NCBI RefSeq assembly: GCF_001426905.1
Contig: NZ_LMFQ01000024.1
Span: forward strand, 128,668-192,667
Direction of reading: 5' to 3'
DNA from: Caulobacter sp. Root1455
Lineage (GTDB): Bacteria > Pseudomonadota > Alphaproteobacteria > Caulobacterales > Caulobacteraceae
DNA length: 64,000 nt
The notes beneath the pieces were generated by a model. The model worked only from the letters and a program-made list of their open reading frames with translations. It was not told where the DNA came from and ran no database searches. Made by a program: the position numbers and the translations under genes. Position 1 is the first letter of the stretch. Every line of letters begins with the position of its first letter. Shown here piece by piece: positions 17,650 to 25,090 of this stretch.

Positions 17650-20279
17650 GACTTGCTCACATTGAGGCCGACCAGGCGTCCGATGGGACTGGCCGACTGA
17701 GGGTCGTAGCCGCCGCTCACATTGACGAACGGCGGATCCTCGTCGAACAGGTTCTGAGCCTCCAGGGCCACCGTGACGCCCTTCAGCCAGCCGCCCGCCG
17801 ATTGGACCTCGTAGGCTAGGCGCAGATCGACGGTCCGGTAGGCGTCGACCGTCTGCACCGGGGTGACGGTGTTGTTATCGTAGCCGCTGACGGTGTTGAG
17901 AGCGGCAAGGGCGTTCCAGCCGCCCCGTCGCCAGGTCAGCCCCAGGCGCGCGCGCAGGCTCTGGGGGTAGTTGATCTTGTCGACCACGTCGATCGGCGCG
18001 ACGCCCGGCGCGGGCGAGAACGTGAACTTGGAGAAGTACTCGCCCATGGCGCTGAGTTCGAACGCGCCGAGGCCGGTCTCCCAGGCGTAGTCGACCGCGA
18101 AGTCGAAGCCTTCGATCTGACTGGCGCCCAGGTTCTGGCGGCGACCGTCCTGGATGTAGGTGACCGCGCCGACGTTGATCGTGGTGTTGGTGACGTACTT
18201 GGCCTGCAGCGCCGCGATCTGGGCGGGGGTCGGATTGAAGATCACATAGGGCGCGTAATAGGGCAGCGTCAGAAGGCCCGACGTGCCGCGCAGGGCCACG
18301 ATCTGGTTGCGGTAGTCGATCGAGAAGTAGGTGAGGTTGGCGTGCAGACCCGGCGCCGCGGGCGGCGTCCAGTCCACGCCCGTCGACCAGGTCGTCGCCT
18401 TCTCGGGCTTGAGGTCGACATTTCCGCCGGCGATGCCGATCCCGTAGCAGCTGCCGGTGGCGCAAGGCAGGGTGTCGCCATAGAGGCCCGCCCCGCCCCC
18501 GATCGGGCTGTTCTCCGCCAGGCTGGGCGCCCGGAACGACTTGCCGTAGCTGCCCTTGACGGTGAGTCCGTCGACCAGCTTCCAGTCCAGGCCGAGCTTG
18601 GGGTTCGAGGTCGATCCGAAGTCGCTGTAGTCCTCGTAGCGGCCGGCCAGCGACACGTTCAGCTTCTGGACCAGCGGCAACGCGTTTCCATCGCCGACAA
18701 GCGGCACGAAGAGCTCGCCATAGACCGCCCGGATGTCGCGGTCGGCGTGGCTGTAGGCCGAGACCGGCGCGCGGGTCGTTCCGGTGAACAGGTTGGTCAC
18801 CAGGAGCTCGTTGCGGGCCTCGGCCCCGACGGCCAGACGGACGGTCCCGCCGGGAAGGGCGAACAGCGGACCGTCGGCTTGGGCGGTGACCGCCTCCAGC
18901 CCGGTTCGGGCCTGGATGACGAAGGAGCCCGTCTTCAACAAGGCGATCACGTCGGGATTGGTCGGCCCGCCGAACACGTTGAGCGCCTTGGTCGGATCGT
19001 TGCTGGCCAAGGCCGCCGTCCCACCGGCCGTGTAATAGTTGGTGCGCTGCTTGTTGACGTCGTCGGACCGGCCGTAGGTGGCCGTCACCTTGGCTCTCCA
19101 GTTGGCCGGCAGGCGGGCGTCGAAGCCGAGGTTCATCGCGTAGGATGACGAGACGCTGGGCACGTGGTTGTAGCCGAAGACGTCGGCGAACGAGTAGTTG
19201 ACCGTCTCCGAGGTCCCGGCCGGCGCGCCCGGGGGACGGACGTAGAAGGCGTTGGTGTTGGGCACGCTGAGCGACGCGGTGACCACGTTGCGGTTCGTCA
19301 CTTCGCGCCGCGAATAGTAGCCGAGCGCGAAGAGGTCGATGCTCGGCGTGGCTTCCTGGCGGGCGCTGAGCAGCAGGTTGTTCTTGGTCTGCTTGGGAAT
19401 GATATAGTTGAGCCGCAGGTTGTCGCAGGCGCTGCTCGTGTTCGGCGTCAGGCGGCTCGCGTTGGCCGGCGTCACGCCGCCGACCGGAATGGCGTAGCTG
19501 ACCCCGCCGATGACGATGTTGCCCGGGCTGCACTGGGTGCTGCGATAGTCGCGACCGCCCCGGGATCGCAGATCGGACGTATAGAAATCGCGATCCTGAC
19601 CTTCGAGGGCGGAGTTGCGGGTGTGCTCCAGGGCCAGGACCACCGACCCGGTGTCCCACCGATGGCCGAGGATCTGGCTGATCTGTTGGGTGCTGTAGCC
19701 GTCGGCGAAACCGGCCCGGACGGTGGTCTCGGCTCCCTGGAAACGGGCGCGTGGGATCAGGTTGACCACCCCGGCCACGGCGTCGGAGCCATAGATGGCC
19801 GAAGCGCCGTCCGGCACGACCTCGACTCGCTCCAGCGCGATGAACGGCAGCACCGACGGATCGATGAACTGGCCCTGGGTGCCGGCGGCGGGGAAGCGGT
19901 TGCCGTCCAGCAGCAGCAAGGTGGCGTTGACGCCCACGCCGCGCAGATTGACGCCCGCGCCGCGCGTGGCGTTGGCCGCGCCGTTCTGGGCCGAGGTGGC
20001 GACGGCGGACGGACCCAATCCGATGATCTGCGGCACCTTGCGCAGCAGGTCCGAGACGCTGGTCGCGCCGCTGTCCACGATCTGCTCGCGATCGAGCCCG
20101 ATGGGGGTGGCGCCGACGGCCGCCACACCGCGGATGCGCGTGCCGGTGACGACCACCTCGGCGACGGCGTCTTCGGAAGCGGTCTGCGCCTGGGCGGCCG
20201 ACGCGGCGGCTCCGATGGCGATCGCCAGCGCCAGACTTGAGACGCAGATGTGGCGTGACGGGACTCGGGTACTCTTCAT
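17643..20279 (-). CDS. TonB-dependent receptor (esterase operon)
   Basis: Outer-membrane active transporter of 878 aa. It has a signal peptide ending near AQA (about residue 31), a TonB-box-like VAEVVVTGTRIRG, a plug domain with LLLLDGNRFP and [18 protein letters not shown], and a 22-strand barrel ending in aromatic W. It heads the operon with the tannase-like esterase, hydrolases and P450, so the likely cargo is an esterified plant metabolite. It is clearly paralogous to the receptor at 25091 (similar TonB box, plug and length), and the two share an unusual promoter/operator element. Confidence 0.93.
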   Translation of the reverse strand: MKSTRVPSRHICVSSLALAIAIGAAASAAQAQTASEDAVAEVVVTGTRIRGVAAVGATPIGLDREQIVDSGATSVSDLLRKVPQIIGLGPSAVATSAQNGAANATRGAGVNLRGVGVNATLLLLDGNRFPAAGTQGQFIDPSVLPFIALERVEVVPDGASAIYGSDAVAGVVNLIPRARFQGAETTVRAGFADGYSTQQISQILGHRWDTGSVVLALEHTRNSALEGQDRDFYTSDLRSRGGRDYRSTQCSPGNIVIGGVSYAIPVGGVTPANASRLTPNTSSACDNLRLNYIIPKQTKNNLLLSARQEATPSIDLFALGYYSRREVTNRNVVTASLSVPNTNAFYVRPPGAPAGTSETVNYSFADVFGYNHVPSVSSSYAMNLGFDARLPANWRAKVTATYGRSDDVNKQRTNYYTAGGTAALASNDPTKALNVFGGPTNPDVIALLKTGSFVIQARTGLEAVTAQADGPLFALPGGTVRLAVGAEARNELLVTNLFTGTTRAPVSAYSHADRDIRAVYGELFVPLVGDGNALPLVQKLNVSLAGRYEDYSDFGSTSNPKLGLDWKLVDGLTVKGSYGKSFRAPSLAENSPIGGGAGLYGDTLPCATGSCYGIGIAGGNVDLKPEKATTWSTGVDWTPPAAPGLHANLTYFSIDYRNQIVALRGTSGLLTLPYYAPYVIFNPTPAQIAALQAKYVTNTTINVGAVTYIQDGRRQNLGASQIEGFDFAVDYAWETGLGAFELSAMGEYFSKFTFSPAPGVAPIDVVDKINYPQSLRARLGLTWRRGGWNALAALNTVSGYDNNTVTPVQTVDAYRTVDLRLAYEVQSAGGWLKGVTVALEAQNLFDEDPPFVNVSGGYDPQSASPIGRLVGLNVSKSW

Positions 20280-20349
20280 GGCGCCCTCCCTCGCGGCGCG
20301 TACGGCAAGTCGCCGTCGGGCCGTCTTGGTTTATCGCGACCCCCAAATG

Positions 20350-20392
20350 GTTCGCATAACAATAGTATGTTATACGAACTATATGAGTTCAA
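20350..20392 (-). promoter_or_regulatory. promoter with 30-bp inverted-repeat operator for the 17643-20279 receptor
   Basis: On the minus strand TTGAAC (20392-20387) is followed by a 17-bp spacer and CATACT (20369-20364), a plausible -35/-10 pair about 85 bp upstream of the start codon. Overlapping the -10 is an inverted repeat at 20350-20379 with 12-bp arms (GTTCGCATAACA and TGTTATACGAAC, 11 of 12 matching) and a 6-bp centre. An identical layout sits at 24955-24997. Overlap of the palindrome with the -10 suggests repression. Confidence 0.6.
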
Positions 20393-20441
20393 GCGAAAGT
20401 GGGCGCCTTCGCGCGGCGCTGATCAGTCTGGCTCGTCCAAC

Positions 20442-20807
20442 TCAATCGACGCGGAAGACCTTGAGCCGCACCCGATCGGGCAGGCGTTCGCCCAGGCTGA
20501 GGAAGACGCTTTCAGTCAGCCAGCCGTGCGGCCCTGGCCCGACCTCGAACACCGGCGTGGCGCGGAAATAGCAGAGCGCCGGATCGACCACTTCGCCGGC
20601 GGTCAGGCGCCGCACGACGTCGGACGAGGCCCCGCGCACGCCCGTGTTGATGACGCCCGCCGTCTGGCCGTCGGCGAAGCGGATCGTGTAGCGGGCCTGC
20701 AGGAGGGTCACGCCGTCTGGCCGGATCGTCTGCAAGTCCGCCCCGCCGGGCAGGATGACCCCGCCGAGGCCCGGGCCGTTCACGCGGCCGCCCGTGATCG
20801 GGATCAC
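20442..20807 (-). CDS. DUF3237 family protein, possibly 5'-truncated
   Basis: A 121-aa protein with the DUF3237 core: IPITGGRVNGPGLGG at the start, VLPGGAD-like ILPGGADLQTIRPDGV, and the FRATPVFEVG segment. The family has no firmly known role and often accompanies catabolic genes. The start is GTG 20807. Typical members have about 30 more residues before the IPITGG strand; here those residues appear in another frame (see 20804-20914), so either a frameshift has split the gene or a short upstream frame is translationally coupled to it. It follows the dehydratase-like gene by about 200 bp. Confidence 0.75.
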   Translation of the reverse strand: MIPITGGRVNGPGLGGVILPGGADLQTIRPDGVTLLQARYTIRFADGQTAGVINTGVRGASSDVVRRLTAGEVVDPALCYFRATPVFEVGPGPHGWLTESVFLSLGERLPDRVRLKVFRVD

Positions 20808-20914
20808 GCGGCTGGAGACGCCGCGCGCACCGCGCCGGACACGGCCCAGCCGCCCGACGTCGCCGTCAACGCCACGCTCATCTGACGTCGGGTGAGTCTG
20901 CTGGAATCGCCCAT
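20804..20914 (-). other. 36-codon upstream frame overlapping the DUF3237 start
   Basis: A short frame from ATG 20914 (preceded by GGAG) to TGA 20806-20804, whose stop overlaps the GTG of the DUF3237 gene as GTGA. Its residues MSVALTATSGGWAVSG look like the first strand of DUF3237 proteins, so it may be the missing N-terminus displaced by a one-base frameshift near 20825-20850, or a genuine coupled leader. Confidence 0.45.
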
Positions 20915-21014
20915 GGTCGCTCCGATCCTCGCCGTCTGGATGGCGCGATCAGATCAAATAGTCGTGGGCGCGGCAAACAGTCTAGAAAACAAACATTTGT
21001 CGTCGCTCGCCGGA

Positions 21015-23387
21015 CTATCGGACCCGCGCCGCCACGGGCCCTTCGATGAAAGCCGTGACGGCGGCCTCCAGCGTGTCGCCGTCGGCGCTCATGTTGCTCA
21101 TCGGCAGGCGCAGCACCGGAACGCCCGCTCGCTCCAGGGCCTCAAGCACGAAGGGGTCGGCGTCGTCGATGGCGACCGCCCCGTGCACGCCGTGAAGCTG
21201 GGCTTCCTTGACGTGCCATGCGCCGGCCCAGGTGGGCATCCGCAGCTCGTCGCCCATGGTCACGAAGCGCGCGGCCAGGGCGCGCAGGGAGTCTCGGTCG
21301 CCCTCGAAGGCGCGGATATAGCCGTCGGCGGCCAAGCCCAGATACATCGACCAGACGAAGACCGCGCCGTGGCTGTCCTCCCAGCGCTGGTAGAAGCCCA
21401 TGTCGCTCCACAGGCCGCGCCCGACCCACATCAGCCGCACCCGCTCGTCCGGACAGGCCCCCTCGCCCGCCCGGGCGCGCGCGGCGATCTCCTCGTAGAG
21501 CCGCTTGGCCGCGTCGCGCCCCCAGATCGTGCCGCGATGCCATTGCGGCACCATGGTCGCGGGCATGGTGTCGACGATCCCGGCCGGCGCGGGCCGGGTG
21601 GCGGCGATCAGGTCGCGCGCGCGGCGATAATAGTCTTCCTGTTCATTGACGAGGGTCATCACCTCGACGAAGCGCGCCGGATCGAACTTGCGGCCGGTGA
21701 CGGCCTCCAGACGCGGGATGCTGGCCTCCAGCTGGGCGGTAAGCAGGTCCAGCCGTTCGGCTTCCAGCGTCTCGTCCCAGCGCTCGGGCAGGTCGGACCA
21801 CCAGGCGACAGGCAAGTCCCAGCGGCTGTCGACCGACCGCTCATAGACGAAGAGCTCGGCGCCGGTTTCATGCGCCCAAGCCTCGAACAGCTTGGCCCCG
21901 GCGTCGGAGCCCTTCGTCAGGGCCAGGATATCCGGCTTGGGCAGCCCGCCCCAGGGCGCGTCGTCGTGGTGGGCGTCCAGGGCCGCGGCCAGTCCCTGGG
22001 CGCTGTAGCTCTCGACGTCCGCGGGGTAGTCCGCCCCTTTCAGCAGCGCCGCGTAGTCCCCTCCGCGCTGTTTTGCGGCGACGATCGAGGCCCACCACTG
22101 GTTCACCACATAGGGGATGTCCATGGCCCGGAGGATTTCCTGGGGCGCGTCGGCGTTGACGACCGCGAAGGGTCCCTCCGCGGCGCGACGCCGGACATCG
22201 GCGAACCAGTCGCGCTGCCAGACCCCGAAGTCGGCGGTCGAGACCAGCGCCTTGCGGCTGCGGCGACCCGCGCCGTCGGCCGAGGCCGGTCGCGCGGACT
22301 TCTCAGGCGCCTTGGCCTCCGGTCGCGACCGGGCGGGCGGAGCCTGTCGGGGCGCGAACGGATCGGCGAAGAATGCGTCCAGCGCCTCGGCGAGCCTCAC
22401 CGGGTCGGGCTCGAGATCGAGCTTCAAGCAGAGCAGCGGCTTTTCGACCGCCGCCAGGGCCTCACGGGTCCGCGCGACATCCCAGGGCGAAGACTCGTCT
22501 CCCGGCAGGCGAACATGAACCACCGCCTCGACATCCATCGCCTTGGCCCGGGCGGTCAGGGCCTGGGCGCGAGCGACACTGGATCCGCCCACGGCGCCGG
22601 GCAGCGGCGTTTCCCAACGCCGAAGCAGGGCCTCAAAAGGGTCCAGGCTCTCGTCCAGCATCATGTCCGCCCAGGGGTCGCCCCAGTCGTGGTCCTCGCC
22701 GACAATCACGCAGCCGGCGGCCTCGATCATCGCATAGATGACAGAGGTCTCGTGCGGCGCGCCGGTGACCAGCACCCGTCGGCCCGTCCGCGGCCCGGCG
22801 CTGGCCTGGGCCGCCAAGATCAGGCCGCCGCTCTCGGTCGCGGAGACCTGGCCCACGGCGCGAATGAGATCCAGGGCTTGGACGCCGCTCATCAGCGGCG
22901 TCGGCGCGGCCCGCAGGTCTAGGACCTGCTTGAGGCGCCGCCGCCGCGCGTTGGCCTTGGCGACCTCCTCGGCCAGATCGGCCGGGGTGATCGGCCTCCC
23001 GGCCAGGCCTTCGAGCCAGGCCTTGAACCCCGCCAGCCGCGCACGATTGTAGCGCCGAATGGACTCATCGGCGCCGGTCAGGACGTCGACATGGGCCGTC
23101 GAAAGCCCGCCGCCACGCCCGGTCCGCGAGAGCTCGCGCAGCACCGAGAACAGCTGGACGTCCTCGACACGGTCATGGGCGATGGCGGCGCCGGCGAACG
23201 CCGGATCCCTTCCCAGCATCTGGGCCAGCAGCGAACGCGACCGGGGCGGCTGGCCCTCGAACGCCTCCGCCGGCGCGCCGGCGCGATCCGCGGCCAGGCG
23301 ATACGGCGTGAAGCCCGCCGCGGCGATCAGCTCGCGCGGGACGTCGACGCCGATCTGGACCAGCGTCCGACCGCGGTCCCCGGACAT
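21015..23387 (-). CDS. fused two-domain 2-hydroxyacyl-CoA dehydratase-like protein without cluster cysteines
   Basis: A 790-aa protein made of two tandem modules of the HgdB/BadD-type 2-hydroxyacyl-CoA dehydratase family (about 10-340 and 385-785), joined by a proline/charged linker (about 345-382). The first opens with VDVPRELIAAAGFTPYRL and contains GCVIVGEDHDWGD, both family-typical; the second contains WWASIVAAKQRGGDYAALL. Known members are anaerobic enzymes whose subunits bind [4Fe-4S] clusters through several cysteines. Here the whole chain has three cysteines (about 226, 320 and one late), and the expected Cys-Ser-Tyr site reads ESYSAQ (459-464). No activator ATPase gene is nearby. It overlaps the CoA-transferase gene by one base, so it probably handles a CoA thioester, but chemistry is unknown. 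Confidence 0.85.
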   Translation of the reverse strand: MSGDRGRTLVQIGVDVPRELIAAAGFTPYRLAADRAGAPAEAFEGQPPRSRSLLAQMLGRDPAFAGAAIAHDRVEDVQLFSVLRELSRTGRGGGLSTAHVDVLTGADESIRRYNRARLAGFKAWLEGLAGRPITPADLAEEVAKANARRRRLKQVLDLRAAPTPLMSGVQALDLIRAVGQVSATESGGLILAAQASAGPRTGRRVLVTGAPHETSVIYAMIEAAGCVIVGEDHDWGDPWADMMLDESLDPFEALLRRWETPLPGAVGGSSVARAQALTARAKAMDVEAVVHVRLPGDESSPWDVARTREALAAVEKPLLCLKLDLEPDPVRLAEALDAFFADPFAPRQAPPARSRPEAKAPEKSARPASADGAGRRSRKALVSTADFGVWQRDWFADVRRRAAEGPFAVVNADAPQEILRAMDIPYVVNQWWASIVAAKQRGGDYAALLKGADYPADVESYSAQGLAAALDAHHDDAPWGGLPKPDILALTKGSDAGAKLFEAWAHETGAELFVYERSVDSRWDLPVAWWSDLPERWDETLEAERLDLLTAQLEASIPRLEAVTGRKFDPARFVEVMTLVNEQEDYYRRARDLIAATRPAPAGIVDTMPATMVPQWHRGTIWGRDAAKRLYEEIAARARAGEGACPDERVRLMWVGRGLWSDMGFYQRWEDSHGAVFVWSMYLGLAADGYIRAFEGDRDSLRALAARFVTMGDELRMPTWAGAWHVKEAQLHGVHGAVAIDDADPFVLEALERAGVPVLRLPMSNMSADGDTLEAAVTAFIEGPVAARVR

Positions 23388-24652
23388 CAGATCGCGCCCG
23401 CTTCGGTCAGGCCGCGGACCTTTTCGTCCGAATAGCCCAGGAGGTCGCGATAGATCGACAGGTTGTGCTCGCCGATCGCCACGGGCAGCACCGCGTCGAA
23501 CCCCGTGCGCCCCTGCGAGAACTGGATCGGCACGCCGGCGGTCATCAGACCGTCCTTATCCGGATAGGCCGGGTGGACGATCGGCGTCGTTTCACCTCGG
23601 GCGACCACGCGCGGATCCTTCAGGCCTTCGGCGGGATGGCGCACGGGCGCCGCCGGAACGCCCTGCTCCTCCAGCCGGCGGACGACCTCGGCGGTCGGCA
23701 GCCGGCTGGACCAGGCTTCGATCAGGGCTTCCAGATTAACGGCGTTGGCGACTCGGCGGTCTCGGGTGGCGTAGCGCGGATCTTCGCCTAAGGCCTCGTC
23801 GCCCATGGCCCTGAACAGACCGCGCGCGAGGCCCTCGTGCACCGCGACGATCGAGACATAGCCGTCCAGGCAGCGGAACACGCCGAACGGAGACAGGCGC
23901 TGGACCGTGAGACCGGTCCGGGCCTCCATGCCGGCCAGGGCCATGGCTTGCCAGTTTTCGATGGCCACGAACGACGTCAGGGCGCCCAGCATCGAGACGT
24001 CGACCTGCTGTCCCTCGCCGGTCCGCTGTCGGTGGTTCAGGGCGGCGAGAATGCCGATCACGCCGAACATGGGCGCCAACATGTCGGCCATCGGGATGCC
24101 GATGCGGACGGGTGGATCGCCGGCGCCGCCGCTGGTGTACATCGCACCGCTGAGGGCCTGGATCAGCACGTCCATGGCCTTGCTGCCTTCGGCCACGCCC
24201 GCGCCGAAGCCGCTCAACGAACAATAGATGATCGCCGGATTGGCGGCCTTGGCGGCCGCATAGCCGACGCCCAGGCGGTCGGCCGTGCCGCTGGTGAAGT
24301 TCTCGACGACGATGTCCGCGTTGCGAACCAGATCCGCGAAGACATCGCGGGCCTGGGGGTGCTTGAGGTTCAGGCTGACCCCGTGCTTGCCGCGCGCCCG
24401 GGTCAGGTGGGAGATCGACAGGTCGTCGGCGTGGCGCTTTTCGACGCTGACCCCGTCGCGCCCCACATAGGGACTATTGTCGCGCGCCAGGTCGCCGCCG
24501 CGCGGATCCTCGACCTTGATCACCGTCGCGCCCAGGCCGGCCAGAAGAAGGGTCGCATAGGGCCCAGCCAGCGCGCGCGTCAGATCGATGACGGTCAGAC
24601 CCTCCAAGGGGCGGGCGCGGGCATCGGCGGCGGCGTCGGTCACGAAAATCAC
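23387..24652 (-). CDS. CaiB/BaiF-type (family III) CoA-transferase
   Basis: A 421-aa family III CoA-transferase. It starts with GLTVIDLTRALAGPYAT and GATVIKVEDPRGGD, the nucleotide-binding-like opening of the family, and has the catalytic aspartate in KAMDVLIQALSG (D161). These enzymes move CoA between carboxylic acids, so this one likely activates the substrate for the adjacent dehydratase-like protein, with which it overlaps by one base. It is the first gene of the leftward unit and is divergent from the receptor at 25091. Specific substrate not deducible. Confidence 0.9.
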   Translation of the reverse strand: MIFVTDAAADARARPLEGLTVIDLTRALAGPYATLLLAGLGATVIKVEDPRGGDLARDNSPYVGRDGVSVEKRHADDLSISHLTRARGKHGVSLNLKHPQARDVFADLVRNADIVVENFTSGTADRLGVGYAAAKAANPAIIYCSLSGFGAGVAEGSKAMDVLIQALSGAMYTSGGAGDPPVRIGIPMADMLAPMFGVIGILAALNHRQRTGEGQQVDVSMLGALTSFVAIENWQAMALAGMEARTGLTVQRLSPFGVFRCLDGYVSIVAVHEGLARGLFRAMGDEALGEDPRYATRDRRVANAVNLEALIEAWSSRLPTAEVVRRLEEQGVPAAPVRHPAEGLKDPRVVARGETTPIVHPAYPDKDGLMTAGVPIQFSQGRTGFDAVLPVAIGEHNLSIYRDLLGYSDEKVRGLTEAGAI

Positions 24653-24764
24653 CTACTACAGGGAATAAGATATTGGCGCTGAAAGGTTTTTCGCGGCATC
24701 GACCACGGCGACGCGCGTTCCCCAACCGCGACATTCAGCGAGCCGGGGCGGCCCGTGTCAATGA

Positions 24765-24785
24765 ATAGTTTGCAAAATAAACTAT
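24765..24785. promoter_or_regulatory. inverted repeat ATAGTTT-N7-AAACTAT
   Basis: A perfect 7-bp inverted repeat with 7-bp spacer, standing out from GC-rich surroundings about 115-135 bp upstream of the CoA-transferase start. Likely a binding site for a dimeric regulator; the regulator is not identified. Confidence 0.45.
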
Positions 24786-24954
24786 ATGGTGACTAACAAC
24801 TGGCTCCCTTCCCGCGGGGACCGGGCGGCGCCGGCGACCGCCTCCACGGGCCAAGGCCGCCGTCTCGACGCCGTGTGAGCGGCGCCGCCGAACCAGGCCT
24901 CCGCGCGGACGGCGCCTCTCCGATAACACCGGTCTCAAACTTCGCCTTACCCCC

Positions 24955-24997
24955 TTGCAACCATTTCGTTCGTAAAACATACTGTTTTTATTCGAAC
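24955..24997 (+). promoter_or_regulatory. promoter with 30-bp inverted-repeat operator for the 25091 receptor
   Basis: TTGCAA (24955-24960), 17-bp spacer, CATACT (24978-24983), followed at about 110 bp by the receptor ATG. A 30-bp inverted repeat at 24968-24997 (GTTCGTAAAACA / TTTTATTCGAAC, 9 of 12 arm positions matching) overlaps the -10 exactly as in the 20350-20392 element, and the two spacers are also similar (shared GTTCGTA and flanking bases). Confidence 0.6.
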
Positions 24998-25090
24998 GGT
25001 TTTATCGACGATCTAAATCGAAGAACCGGACATGAACCGAGATAAGAACGGCCGACGGCGCCCAGCCGGACGGCTCACGGGAGGGCCGCC

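Larger units (their letters stand above)
24653..25090. promoter_or_regulatory. 438-bp divergent control region (CoA-transferase / receptor)
   Basis: No gene is supported here. The region holds two distinct AT-rich sites: a 7-bp perfect inverted repeat ATAGTTT/AAACTAT at 24765-24785, placed to control the leftward CoA-transferase unit, and the promoter/operator at 24955-24997 for the rightward receptor unit. The rest is GC-rich without clear structure. Confidence 0.6.

Noticed and set aside
17875..20346. 823-codon open frame overlapping the first receptor in another frame
   Set aside because: Arginine/proline-rich shadow frame; the receptor frame has signal peptide, plug and barrel motifs.
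21015..23387. Assigning the fused protein as a functional anaerobic 2-hydroxyglutaryl- or lactoyl-CoA dehydratase
   Set aside because: Cluster cysteines are absent and no activator gene is nearby, so only the fold-level similarity is claimed.
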